In this document: piece after piece, positions 1 through 13,359 of the stretch
Position numbering within the stretch: position 1 is the first letter of the stretch
Layout: the number at the start of each line of letters is the position of its first letter
Source of the DNA: Vitrella brassicaformis
Taxonomy: Eukaryota > Sar > Vitrellaceae
Assembly: GCA_001179505.1 (NCBI GenBank)
Contig: CDMY01000287.1
Location: 2,768-33,145, forward strand
Length of the DNA: 30,378 bases
Direction: 5' to 3'
Made by a program: the position numbers and the translations under genes
The notes under the pieces: generated by a model
Seen by the model: only the letters and a program-made list of their open reading frames with translations
What the model was told of the DNA's origin: nothing
The model's database searches: none

Positions 1-42
1 GTCTGTCTGTCTGTCTTGATGCGCACCAGAGAGTGATGGCAA

Positions 43-265
43 AAGTGCACCCGAACGAAAAGCGAGACGACAGAGGGTGCGAAAACCAACCTGCCACCGA
101 CACACACAACACCACCAACACGATGGACACTCACAAGCCAGCCATCCAGTCAGTGTGTGCGCTTGCCAACCAGATAGTATTGTACAGCGCACCCAAACGG
201 AACAGCGAGGCGACAGAAGAGTGCGAAAAACAACCTGCCATACCACACCACAACAGCACAACGAC
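43..265. repeat. Imperfect repeat pair upstream of the first gene
   Basis: A segment near 48-110 (GCACCCGAACGAAAAGCGAG and onward through GTGCGAAAACCAACCTGCCA) recurs with substitutions near 188-250. The spacing is about 142 bases. Together with the 64-bp duplication it fills 1-649, and I see no gene there. Confidence 0.7.
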
Positions 266-369
266 GACGCATGGACCCATACACGAACACACCCACATAT
301 GCGTCCATTTCCGTGCCCTCGTTCCCTTTCCGTGTCCGCACGCATGCATACCAGGAAGGCAGATGGGCG

Positions 370-497
370 ATTCAGGTGTGAGGGAGACGATAGCCAGGCC
401 CTTGGCAGTGTTGTACAGCGGCACTGGGCCGAAATTCAGGTGTGAGGGAGACGATAGCCAGGCCCTTGGCAGTGTTGTACAGCGGCACTGGGCCGAA
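370..497. repeat. 64-bp direct tandem duplication
   Basis: Two adjacent copies (370-433 and 434-497) are virtually identical. Each begins ATTCAGGTGTGAGGG and ends in GGGCCGA. The block lies 150 bases upstream of the Hel2-like gene. It carries open frames on both strands, but these follow from the repeat and nothing in them looks coding. Confidence 0.9.
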
Positions 498-649
498 AAA
501 GCAAACTGAGAAGGCAAGGCGCGATCCACGAGACGCAAGATCACAAGCACGCAGCCAAAACGTCAGGCCCGATTGTATTTACGGATTGTCTTTGCCGAGC
601 TGCTAAGTCTGACGCCACATCAGTGAGAGCAACATTCGAGTTCTCAAGG

Positions 650-3600
650 ATGCCATCGCCAGACGAGTCATCAGACATCATCTGCTTCACCGACACCCTG
701 CGGCGCTTGACGATGCCGAAGGAGGAGTACTGCAGCCACGACCACCTGCACGCCTTCAGATGCGAGATATGCTACGATTATGCGGTACACACAGAGAGGA
801 AAACTTGTAACCAAATCTCACCCCACATCAATTCCTCTCTCTTCTGTTGATGTGCGTCGATTTCTGCCCACAGATTGGTCGTGTGCTGGTTGGGTGTCGC
901 CACGTCATGTGTTGGTTGTGTGCGCTGCGGCTGCGGGTGAAGCAGGGCCAGACGGTGTGCCCCGTGTGTCGCGAGGACCAGCCGACGGCCATCGGTGTGG
1001 ACGTCAATGACCACCGCACATTCGATGAGCTAAAGGTGAGTGAGAGTGTTGATGTGTGTATTCTCACATGTGTGTTGTCTTGTCTGCCTGCCTGCCTGCC
1101 TGCCTGCCTGCAGGGGCGCCTACGTGGCATCCGTCCTGTTGGTGGGGTGCGCGGCATCTACTTCCTTTCCCCCTCCCTTCAGTCGCTTGCAGAAGACCTG
1201 CTTAGCTACAAGTGCTGGTACCCGCAGTGTCTAGCCAAGAACAAAGTCTTCGAATCGATGCAGGTGGGTGCGACAGCACACACACACATATGAACGAAAA
1301 ACAAACGGGGTCACAGAAGCGTTTGTGTGGTGAGTGGGTGCTCAGGGTTTGTCGCGCCACCTGTCGGATGTGCACCAGCGGTCGCCGTGCCTCGTGTGTG
1401 TGCAGGGGCAGCCCTCTTTGTTCCTCATCGAGCAGCCCCTCTACACCAAGAAGGCCCTCGACGAGCACATGAGCCGATACGAGGAGGGCGAGGCCAGAGG
1501 CACAGACGGCCGCCCACCCATCCCCCCTCACCCCACTTGTCGCTTCTGTCGCGAGGCATTCTACTCGGCTGAGGAGCTGCAGCAGCACATGCGCGAGAAC
1601 CACGAGCACTGCCCCTTCTGCCCCTCCCAGCCCACTCAGTGGTTTCGCGACTACGCGAGCCTCTTCCGCCATTTCGAGACGGCCCACTACGTGTGTCGTG
1701 ACCCAGTGTGTCTGGAGAGCCGTCACGTGGCCTTCAGGACACAGGCGGAGCTGCAAATACACCGTGCTGAGGTGCATGGGGACGGCAGGAAGAAGAAGAT
1801 CCGGCTGGATGTGCCCCTCAACTACGTCAGCTATCGGGACGAGGTGCAGATGGGCGCTCGGTCGGGTTATTTGGGCGATCTGGGTCAGCAGAGAGGTGGC
1901 AGGGGAGGGGGAGGGAGGGGCAGAGGCGGCCGTGGGCGGAGAGAAAGGGCCCAGCCGGACATGATCTCCATGTCACCAGGTAGAAAAAAAGGAGAAGAGT
2001 CTCACACACATCCTCTCATCGCAGACCGACATCGCTTGTGTTTGTCTGTTGTCTCTCTTTCAGACGGCCCTCTCTCCCCAGCGAACGACCGTCCGTCCTC
2101 TTCCTCGGCTGCCCCACCGGCACCAGCACAGCCACCGAGTGCGCCGTCACAGCCCTCCGTGCTCCCCCCTCATCTCACCCCCTCAGTCACCCCTCCATCC
2201 CAGCAAGAGGTTTCTCTCAAGGAGGTCGTTGAGCGTCTTGACGGCAAGCTGGACCTGCCAGAGGTGCTGCCCAAGGATGACTACAACGAGGCCAATCGGC
2301 GGTTCCGAGAGGAGATGCAAGCATTCCTCGGCCAAGCGGCCTTCCAGACGTTTCTGGGGCACGCCAAGGCCTTCCAGCGGTCATTGCCCGACGACCACCA
2401 GGCGGCCGACACGTTCGTGCGGCAGGCAACAGAGCTGTTTCTCGTGGATGTGTCCAAGGGTGTGGATCTGCTGACGTCGCTTGTGACGCTATTGCCGAAC
2501 AGAGGCAAGAGGGAGCGGCTGGCGGCCAGCCTGAAGAGCCTGCTAGACGAGCAGACCAGGGCGAGGACGGAGGAGGCCAGGAACGGCGTGGGACCAGCGC
2601 CACCGTCAGAGAGCGATGGATCACCTACCGACAGGCCGAGGGACGACAGAAGGTGAGAAACTGCCACACCGCGTCGACAGATCCGATCACCACTGTGTTG
2701 TGTGCCGTGTTCCTTCAGCGATTCGCGCCCGTCTCCCTCACCAGCAGCAGCAGCAGCAGACGACGACGACGACCACATGGCCACCCGGGAGCGGCGCGAG
2801 CGAGCCCGCCGTGAGTGTGGGGAGATAGCCGCCCTCATCAAGTCGGCTGACCAGGAGGCCTACACGTTCCCATCGGCCCTCAGGATAGTGGTCATGTGGC
2901 TGGCCGACAGGCAGAGGAGCACATACCGGGAAAACCACTCCCTCTACTACGACACCGATGCGGACACACAGCAACAGCAGCAGCAGGAGGGCGGCGATGG
3001 CGATGGTGGTGGTGGAGAGGGCAGGGCGTGGCCAGGGCTGCCAGAGAGGCGACGCCAGCAGAAGAAGAAAAAGGGTGCAGCCGCGGCTGCTGCTGCTGCA
3101 TCTGTGAGGGCTGCGCCGAGCCGGGATGCGCCAAGGCCGAGCGATGAGGTGGTGGCCACCGTCAGGAGCAAGGCTCAACAGGGCAGAAAGGTCAGAAAAT
3201 GGAGACAAAACGTACTAGGCGGAGGGTGGATGAGGTCCTTGTATGTGTTGCGTTGTTCGTCAATCAGGCTGACTGTGCGTCCCTCACGCGACTGTCTGGC
3301 GATTTGGCCGGGCTCCTGCCCACACAGGCGCTCGAGCGATGCGAGAGCCTCGCGTAAGCATTAACAGGCCAACACACCAACAGAAACACTCACACGTACG
3401 TATATGAATCGAGACTGTGCTCTTTCGATCTCTGTGTGTGCAGGGCTCAGTTTTTCATGAGTCGGCAGAAAGAGAAGGACAGCACCGGCAGCGGCCCATC
3501 GACGGCACACACAGGGGACCCTCTCACAGACTGGGTGGAGCGGTGTGTGAGCGTCCTGACCGACATGCGCTTCCTGGGAGACGACCCTCTCGCCGACTCT

Positions 3601-4029
3601 GACGCGCTGCCACCATTCCGCTCGCTAGCCCGGCTGTGTGTGGGTCTTGATGTGCTGTTCGAGTACCTGACTGCCGCCCACCAGCAGTACCTCGCCACCA
3701 CTGACAGCGCCGCCTTCCCCGAGCTGCCCTCTGGCCAGAGCGCCCCTCCGTCCTCATCCCTCTGGTCACAGTCCAACCGACCTCGCAACGCACCAGCAGC
3801 GGGATCGCGAGCTGAGTTCCCCTCCCTGCCTGTGACGCAGAGCAGCACGCAGAGGGGCGAGCATGCGGCTGCTGATGGCGACGTTGGCGGGGAGGATGGG
3901 GGAGGGCGGCAGGGGAGTGTGATGGAGAGCTGTGGGTTGGGTGGCCTTGGGTTGGCCGGTCGTGTGATGGACGCCAAGCAGGGCAAGAAGGGCAAGGGGG
4001 GCAAAAAGATGGTCATCAAGTGGGGGTAG
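650..4029 (+). CDS. E3 ubiquitin ligase of the Hel2/ZNF598 family
   Basis: Exons 650-784, 874-1035, 1114-1263, 1346-1979, 2064-2652, 2719-3190, 3268-3353, 3444-4029 give 937 residues, near the length of animal ZNF598. A C3HC4 RING spans residues 38-77 (CEIC, CRH, CWLC, CPVC) and is cut by intron 1 after residue 45. A C2H2 finger follows (C133, C138, H154, H159). A cluster of further fingers lies at about 214-293 (CRFC, CPFC and VCRDPVC with paired histidines), in the RING-then-C2H2 order that defines the family. Known relatives sense collided ribosomes and ubiquitinate small-subunit proteins, triggering ribosome quality control. The C-terminal half is low complexity: an RGG-like stretch near 1890-1945, Ala and Asp runs near 2745-2775, poly-Q near 2970, poly-K and poly-A near 3060-3100. 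It ends in a basic GKKGKGGKKMVIKWG tail. Junctions are supported by continuous family alignment, so confidence is high. The start at 650 is the first in-frame ATG before the RING. Confidence 0.88.
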
Positions 4030-4290
4030 ACAGACGGACGGACGGACGGACGGACGGACGGATCGACTCGCTGACATGTGTGGGTGTGTCTGCATCGTGT
4101 GCATCGTCTGCATCGTGTGCATCGTGGTGTGATGTAATGGATCCCATCGATTTTGACCATTCATGCAGGTGAGGTGTACTGTACAGTCTGTCGTTGAATC
4201 GAACGAACAAGGGAACACGAATTGAAAGTCACACCAGCCCAGAAATATCTTCACATGCAAGTGCAAAACACCAGCTGCAAACTGTCGACG

Positions 4291-4310
4291 GATATAAAAT
4301 GTAGACAGCG
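4291..4310 (+). repeat. GATATAAAATGTAG motif, copy 1
   Basis: One of four plus-strand copies of a 20-base motif GATATAARATGTANNCAGCG. The others are at 5345-5364, 19962-19981 and 24311-24330. The last two lie in the longer repeat R2. Confidence 0.7.
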
Positions 4311-4379
4311 TCCTGGTGCTCTTGGCGGCGTTTCTTGACGGCGCACATCCGTCCATCCATGATGGCGTGTATGGCCAAA

Positions 4380-5210
4380 AGCAAAAACCACTGACTGATA
4401 TACGACAATTGTGACCGTGAACCCTTCGGCTCTCTTGCTTGGCTAAGTCGGCTTTCGTGCGCTTGCCTCTCTGGCGCACCTCGTCCTCCGGCCCTGCAGC
4501 CCGGTTGCACACAGAGGTCTGGGCAGACCTGTCGCTACCTGCCGCCTGCCTGCCCCCATCCTCCTCCTCAGCCCCCTGCTGTCGGCCAGCTGCACACACA
4601 GACACGGAACGTCGCTGGATGGATGGATGGACGAGTGTGTTTATCTTCGTACGTACCGTCGAGTGACATTTCGACAGCAGGGCCGCAGCAGCAGCACCTG
4701 CGGCCTCGTCGCCGGTATCCTGACCCGACCGTGCTCTCGTCGCCACCACTGGCAGACACAGACGAGTCATATGACGGTGTGCCAACCTCCCCCCCACCTG
4801 CTCGCTGTCGTCCCACACACATATGATCTCTTTCTTCTCAGCCTCACGCTCTCGCTTGCGCCCTCCATCAGCTGCACACAGAAGCAAACAAGAACAAACA
4901 AGGCATCGTCCGACCGGACGTCGTGGGACGAGACATGAGCCGCAAGGCCGAAAGGATAAGAGACCGCTGAAACCTTCAGGTCATCTTTGCCGATATAGGC
5001 CTGTTGCTGGCCGGCACTGCGAGTGACGCTCGGCACATTCTCTGGGTCACGGTCAGTTGGTTTGATGAGTCTACCGACTGAAATGAGATGGCTGGGTGTC
5101 AAGGTGACCTTTTCAGACACCTGAACCGCCAGAAAACACGAATAGACAGCACATACACTCATATAATGTAGCCGGCAATTTCCTCGACCTCTTCATCATC
5201 CTCAGCCGCT
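4380..5210 (-). CDS. Probable multi-exon gene, not recognised
   Basis: Several minus-strand pieces look coding and join in phase. 5189-5210 is an acidic exon (AAEDDEE). It is followed by 4935-5120, 62 codons opening VSEKVTLTPSHLISVGRL between a good acceptor and a GT donor. A charged stretch (RKREREAEKKEI) lies near 4830-4880. An exon ends at 4657, and another starts at 4589 with an acidic then basic stretch (AEEEDGG, later RGKRTKADLAKQE). I cannot fix the start, the order of the middle exons or the stop, which is likely near 4.2-4.4 kb. No family is recognised. The evidence is frame, splice signals and composition only. Two copies of a GATATAAAATGTAG motif (4291, 5345) flank the region. Confidence 0.35.
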
Positions 5211-5344
5211 CTGAAGAGTACAGACGCCACACACAGAGTGCATACAGCACAGAGCCCCACGTGTTCCTCATCTCATTCGTGTATTACCGGCGCTCGAGCA
5301 GAAACACTCACTTGCACATGAGTCCCGGAGACAGGAGACCGCCA

Positions 5345-5364
5345 GATATAAAATGTAGCCAGCG
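5345..5364 (+). repeat. GATATAAAATGTAG motif, copy 2
   Basis: Matches the motif at 4291 with one difference. A shortened form, ATATAATGTAGCCGGC, also occurs at 5162. Confidence 0.7.
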
Positions 5365-5897
5365 AGCGATATCTGCATACGCACACAAACAGTCATGAAT
5401 GCACCATAAATGCAAATCACTTGAGTGCGACCTGGCGATTGCTTCTGCCAGTACTTGCGTCGCGTGCCATCACGTCTGAGACATATTCCGAAGCCGACTT
5501 ACGGCCAAACCAGCAGCGCACAACACAACACAAACACGTCGATCACGATCACGATCATTTCCCGAGACACACACACACATGCACACAGACAGACAGACAA
5601 GGAGAGAGGGACTCACTGATCTTTTGCTGACACGAGGACTGACGAAGGGTGGTCTTGTGAATCGCACCTACCAGCTGCAGTCAACAACCACGAAGATGTC
5701 ACACCTTTGAATCAAAAGCTGACGGACATAAGCTACATAAACACAGAGACGGCAATCAATCTTGCCTTGGCCCGCCCACCTTCTTGAGCTCTGCAATTAG
5801 CCCGTCGTCCGTCAGACCCTCGGCCCCCTGGGGCTCGCCTACGCCCACAGGCGGTGGGGGCCGAGATCGACGATGTCCCACTCCGCCTGGCTTCAGC

Positions 5898-6516
5898 TCA
5901 GCTAATGCCCTCGTCCAGGCTTGGCAGTGGCACCGATGTGGGATTGCAGAGGTATTGCGGGGAAAGGACAACTGCGGACACGCAGTGCAGACACTCAGAC
6001 CCAGCGGATACGCAAAAGCTTTCTTTGACCGATGAAAGTCACCTTCAATTCTTTGGCGCTTCGGAGGGGGATAGATGAGCGAGGGTTTAGCCTGTGGTGT
6101 GACACAGACAGGAACATACAGACAGGAAAAGACCATTCATGAGCCAGAGGATTCCTGTCTGGCTGATCAATATACCTCGTCAGCGAGTTTCTCTTGTGAT
6201 TTTCTCTCCTCGTCGGAGGCCATCCTCTCTCTGCAAGTCGTCCACACGCGCACTACACCGTCCTCGCAGCACGACACCACATCCCCATTCGGCAGCTCAC
6301 ACAACTGACACAAACATGAAAAATGCGTCGACTCATGTGCGATCTCTGCTGTGAAAACCGCACTGCCTCACCTTCCATAAGCACACCTACACACAACACT
6401 GTCTTGAAAGGCAACACGCGTGTATGCAGTTGTCGATGCCCGTCCGCCAAAACGGGTCCGCCGATGGATGAGCCCGCCAGCCATCCAGTCATACACGTGC
6501 ACCACACTCTCCCCAC
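5898..6516 (-). pseudogene. Doa1/Ufd3/PLAA-like WD40 fragment, probably frameshifted
   Basis: Exon pieces 6391-6516, 6176-6304, 6043-6091 and 5898-5971 join in consistent phase to a stop at 5898. The second piece is a clear last WD40 blade of the PLAA/Doa1 type (ELPNGDVVSCCEDGVVRVW, then a RERMASDEERKSQEKL tail). In that family this blade precedes the PFU and PUL domains. Neither domain is present here, and only part of one preceding blade is. Upstream, the WD-like phrase VVHVYDWMAGGL is in another frame, and one extra base near 6470 separates it from this frame. It may be a truncated relic. It may also be the 3' end of the gene at 6368-7699 if that extra base is an assembly error. Confidence 0.5.
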
Positions 6517-7699
6517 TCAGTCTGCCTGCCGTTCTGCCTGCCTGCCTGCCCACGACGCCTTTCGGAAGGGGGGCCCTAGCAAGCGGGCTCATTGCAGCAG
6601 CGCCAACGCCCAGAAACGGTGTACGGTGTTCCAAGTGGACGTCCTCCAAGTCTGCTTCTCGGGCGCTGTTGGCGGCAAACAGTGCGAGGAAAGCACCGGC
6701 CACAATCCAAAGGCTGCAATGATATACCTGCCGATATAAACACACGGGGTCCTCAACGATTCTCGTCTTGAGTCTACCCAAGTGTCCTTACTTGAGTTGT
6801 CCTCGCTGCTTCAATCTTCTGGTCCTCTCTGCCGATGATTTCTCTCGTAGGGTTTAAAGAAATCGGGCCATCCGGGGGTGTATGCGATGCCGAATAGGAC
6901 AGCCGCTTGGACGAAGGAGGCGATGAACTGCAACATGCAGCATCAATGCAGCTTTCATCCGAAGCGTGTATATTCGTGTGCAGCTTACATGAACTCAATC
7001 GATCAGCAGGGTGGTGAATCGGGCATCCTCTCTCTCTCTCTTTCCACCTGCTGTCGACGCGTCAGCGTATCCGAAAAATGGGAAGAGTGCGTCGAATCCG
7101 CCCCGCCAAAGTTGATTCTCGATGTCTTTGACGAATGGGTGCAGTTGTCGCGCTCTGATTTCCGCCTCCCTCATCAGATATGTCCTTCCCTTTGGCTCAT
7201 GTAGGAGGCGGGCGCCGTTGTAGGACCAGTGTGTAGGAAGGATGCAGGCTTTCGACTGCCTTTGCGAAAGAGCTCGTCACATGCCGACCACTTGGCTGTC
7301 GGATAGTGACCCAAACTGCAACCGACACAATCAGATGCGAGCATCGAGTAGCCAGCTGCGTCACTCTCCCGCCCCGCTTACGAAAAAGATTCTTGGACTG
7401 CCGCGTCAGCAGCCGCATCCGTCGAATGCTGAGGCTCCTGATGAGTGAGCATGTCAGCAGGTGGTGCAGAGGGGGCGGCCGCTGTATCGGCGTCTGCCTG
7501 TGTGTCGGGGACGTCGAATGGGCGGCGCGGTCGGGGGGCGCCTGTTGACCCACCCACACCCCACACAACGAACGATATCCACACACATACAGAGGAGAGG
7601 CAGGATAAGGCTCGGATGGATGAAGGAAACGAACCAAAACAAGGCTAGGGTTTCTGGGGCTGTCTCGGATTCGAATTCTCGCCGGGCGATTCTCGCCAT
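6368..7699 (-). CDS. Putative membrane-anchored protein, unrecognised
   Basis: A phase-consistent model joins 7591-7699, 7382-7541, 7059-7259, 6792-6927 and 6368-6727 (321 residues). The first exon encodes a hydrophobic leader (LALFWFVSFIHPSLILPLLC) after MARIARREFESE. The second is Ala/Asp rich, and the third is well-ordered coding sequence (LMREAEIRARQLHPFVKDIE). The last has a likely membrane helix (SLWIVAGAFLALFAANSA). Weak points: the donor at 7058 is poor. Within 6792-6927 an alternative frame gives a more protein-like membrane segment (FIASFVQAAVLFGIAYTPGW), which would need a one-base shift to rejoin. The final exon also contains a WD40-like phrase (VVHVYDWMAGG) just before the shifted WD40 remnant described next. 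The gene starts 31 bases from the divergent RING gene. Function unknown. Confidence 0.45.
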
Positions 7700-7738
7700 C
7701 TTTTCCTCTCGACGGTTTTAAGTTCTGACCATGACAGA
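7590..7738 (-). repeat. Promoter/first-exon repeat, copy 1
   Basis: The plus-strand core 7646-7684 (TAGGGTTTCTGGGGCTGTCT and onward to TTCTCGCCG) matches 21677-21715 at 34 of 39 positions, and weaker similarity extends to either side. On the minus strand both copies encode a similar ATG-led peptide (MAR..RRE..SET..ETL followed by hydrophobics). Both sit inside the gap or first exon of a head-to-head gene pair. Confidence 0.75.
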
Positions 7739-9148
7739 CCGAGGCTGGCGCAAGAAGAACCATAGCGGGCACCAACAGGCAAGAACGCAACTCGGATGCA
7801 TCGAGCTGATGACGATGCATCTCGCCACACATGAGCATCTGCGTCGTTGTGGTCGCTGTGGGTGTTTCAGGGGTCGGCCACAGCAGGCTATGGCGGCCCC
7901 TTTCCTGTGAGTTCAGGCAGGCCGAACGCGAGTGGCGCTGAGGCGAGTGCGAGTCGTGCAGCTGGTCATAGGCACGGTCTCAATGACCCCGCTGTGCTCA
8001 AGGCATATGCCAGCGGCAAGGAGGTCCGCGCCGGCAAGCACACACCCGCATCCGCGAGGTGAGCTGACTGCACCGCCATCCTCCTTCCCTTCCTTCATCA
8101 CACAACTCTCTGTTGGTGCAGTTCTCAGGTAGCTACTACCTCTGCTGATGGGAAGGTCGGTAGCAAGGTTGTGGATGGCGGCGTGCCCAGCCGCCAGACG
8201 GCCCGCACAGGTGAGGGCATGGTGCTGCAGCACCTCCTCCGCGGCAAGCAGGGCGAGACAGAGGGGCTTCGCAAGGAACTCGAAAAGGCCAAGAAGAGGT
8301 GGGTATGTGAGCAGCGAGGTGGCGAGGTGACGCGTGTGTGTGGATGTGTCAGTCACCACGAGTTGGAGGAGCGGTGGAAGGAGAAGTTGCGTGTCATGGA
8401 GGCGCATTATCGGGAGAAGTAACACACACCCATCCGCAGAGAGAGAGGGATGCACTTTGACGGATGGATGGGTGTGGGTGTGGGTGTGTGGTTGTGGTCA
8501 GACTTGAGTCGATGAAGAGGGCATCGGATGGCAAGAAGGTTGGCGAGATGGACGTATTAGCTCGGTAAGTCTGGCTGGACACCCCACACGCACCACATAT
8601 GCAGAACGTCACTTGAGGTGTGTTTGTGTGTGTCAGTGGTTTCCCCGTTGTCGATAGCCTGGCCTCGATGGACCTGGAGGGCGTTACCGCGTTCATCAAC
8701 GACGTACACAACAAACAGGTATTCCACACACACACAGACGCCCTCCCCCACAACACTCACATATTCCCTGCCATCTCTGCAGGCCCGTTTGTCGGAGATA
8801 GAACAGCAGGCCCAGATGCGCCTGAAGGAGTTGACGGCCGACTCCCCGTCCACACGCACCGGGGAGCAGACCCCGGAGGCTGATCCGGACGGCGGCCTCT
8901 GTGGCGTGTGTCAGGAGAACGAGAAGGACGTCAGATTTCTCCCCTGCGGCCATACGGCCATCTGCTGGGTGTGAGGGGGGAGGGGGGAAGGAGCGGAGGG
9001 GGGCGTGCATCTGTGTTTGTGCGTGTGGGTGTGGGTGTGTGGTGTGGTTCACTAGGTATGTTTCGAGAGGTATGTGTTGCAGCTGCCGGTGGCGGATCGG
9101 CAGTGCCCCCAGTGCTACACGGCATACGAGAGCGCCACTTACCAGTGA
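7731..9148 (+). CDS. RING finger protein (C3HC4 at C-terminus)
   Basis: Exons 7731-7778, 7871-8058, 8122-8298, 8353-8418, 8502-8564, 8637-8718, 8783-8968, 9056-9148 give 300 residues, every junction in phase. The C-terminal RING uses C248, C251, C263, H265, C269, C272, C287 and C290 (LCGVC, LPCGHTAIC, CPQC), the compact form found at the C-terminus of XIAP- and MUL1-like ligases. The last intron splits it after W270. Residues 100-200 are charged and probably helical (ETEGLRKELEKAKK, HHELEERWKEKLRVMEAHY). The N-terminus is Gly/Ser/Ala rich. Probable role: E3 ubiquitin ligase with unknown substrate. The first intron appears to be GC-AG. The start ATG lies 31 bases from the divergent gene on the other strand. 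Confidence 0.75.
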
Positions 9149-10544
9149 CGCGGCCACACACCCAATACACCCATACATCCAACACCACATAGAGCTCCCT
9201 GTCGAACACTCGCCGTGAGCGGATGACGTGGGCGTGTCGGTGATGGGGCCATCACCAACACGCTCACACATGCGGGGGTGTGTATGGGTGTGTCTCTGCA
9301 TGATCGTGATGTGTGTACAGAGAGAGGGGCGTGGGTGTGAGGGAGGCATGGGAATGGACGTAGACGGCGAGATGCAATCACTTCGCCAGCGTGACAATAT
9401 GAGACACGGTTCAAGAAAGGAACACTGGTTGGTTGATGTCCAACGAAAGAAGTGTCGTTCATCGTTGTGTGTGAAAGATGGAAATGCATGGTAGGTTACT
9501 GCAGTCACTGATGTCCACCGCCACCACACGAACATGCAAATTAAATCACCACCGCGACACAAAGAAACCACGACGCCCCACAAGCTCATTTGGAGCTTGG
9601 TTCGAATGGCGCGTCGACGTAGACGGAGACGTAGGCGTGTACGTGTCAGTGTGTGTATCGTCCCGCTCCCACAAAGCAGGCCCACTAGACAGAACCCCCC
9701 CAACACGAAGCATAGACGATATAGTGAACCCTGATCATCTGCCCTTCCCCCCTCTCTTGCTGTGTCTTGCAACAGGTGCACACCCCACCACGCAACCTCA
9801 TTGCAGCGGCCCATTTCGTAGGCACCTACAGCGAGGGCTGTAGCGGCAGATAGACCTGTCTGCAAGGCCACAGGCGAGAAGGCAACACGGACGAATGCTT
9901 CAAAATCCGACAAGCTGCGATGGTAACCCGCCACCCACCCAATGACATGACTGACTGACTTGGCTGACCTGACCTCTCTGAAACGGACCCATCGCTCATC
10001 AGTCAGCACGCGCTGTGTCCCCGTTCCGCCGTTTGCCCTCTCGCCGTGACGCAAGTCACTTCAGGACTCCCAACGTCTTGCAACACCCGGTGTAAAGCAT
10101 TGCAATGCGCTGGATGCCCCCGGCTGATCCACGTCAGGGGAGAAGAACATAGGGAGGAAAGGTGACACGTAACACACAAGACGACCAACCAACACACTTT
10201 ACCAGACGATGAGATACGAACCGAACAAGGCCTCTCTGTCGATCGGCTGACATCCAGCTGCGCAAAACCACAGCCAAAAACACCTGCCTCTCTCTCTCTC
10301 TCCCACTCTCCCCCTTGTGTCCAAAACTGCTGCAGGCAGGTGTCCATCGACACGCTCACACACATGCACACACACACGCACACGCATCCCCCCAGACACA
10401 CCGCCTACCTTCCCCCCTCTCACCTCAATGAATGCGCCAGTGGATGCGTGGATGCGCCCACCACACACGCGGAAAATTGTCACGCCAGCTCTCGAGCGGT
10501 GTGGCCAGCCAGCCAGCCAGCCAGCCAGCAGGGTGGTGTGGTGT
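9149..10544. other. Mostly intergenic, with one possible minus-strand ORF
   Basis: This holds CA/TG-rich sequence and no recognisable gene. On the minus strand 9740-10054 reads a plausible, partly hydrophobic peptide (AFVRVAFSPVALQTG, then LSAATALAVGAYEMGRC). I could not connect it to other exons or to a family, so it is not called as a gene. Confidence 0.4.
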
Positions 10545-13161
<2,617 letters not shown>

Positions 13162-13359
13162 TCAGCTGGCGACGAGAGAGAGGGGTGCGGTTGGCAGGTG
13201 GGGTGACGCGGGGGAACGCAGAGGCAAAGAAATGCACGCAGATCTCGTCAAAGCACTGGTCGACAAAGAGTTTTGTGGGCGCCTCCTCTCGCCCTAACAC
13301 AAGAACCTGCGAGCTCAGAGGCGGGATTGATTTCTCCCCTGCCATCATTGCTGTGAGTC

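Noticed and set aside
131-550. Open frames on both strands in the first 550 bases
   Set aside because: They follow from local repeats and CA-rich sequence; no splice structure, family or ordered composition supports them.
3447-4160. Long minus-strand open frame opposite the end of the Hel2-like gene
   Set aside because: It is antisense to well-supported exons and is low complexity, including the PSVRPSVRPSV pattern from a GACG microsatellite.
8696-9730. Long minus-strand open frame opposite the RING gene
   Set aside because: The part left of 9730 is antisense to real exons and rich in His/Thr repeats from CA runs. Only the piece at 9740-10054 looked possibly coding.
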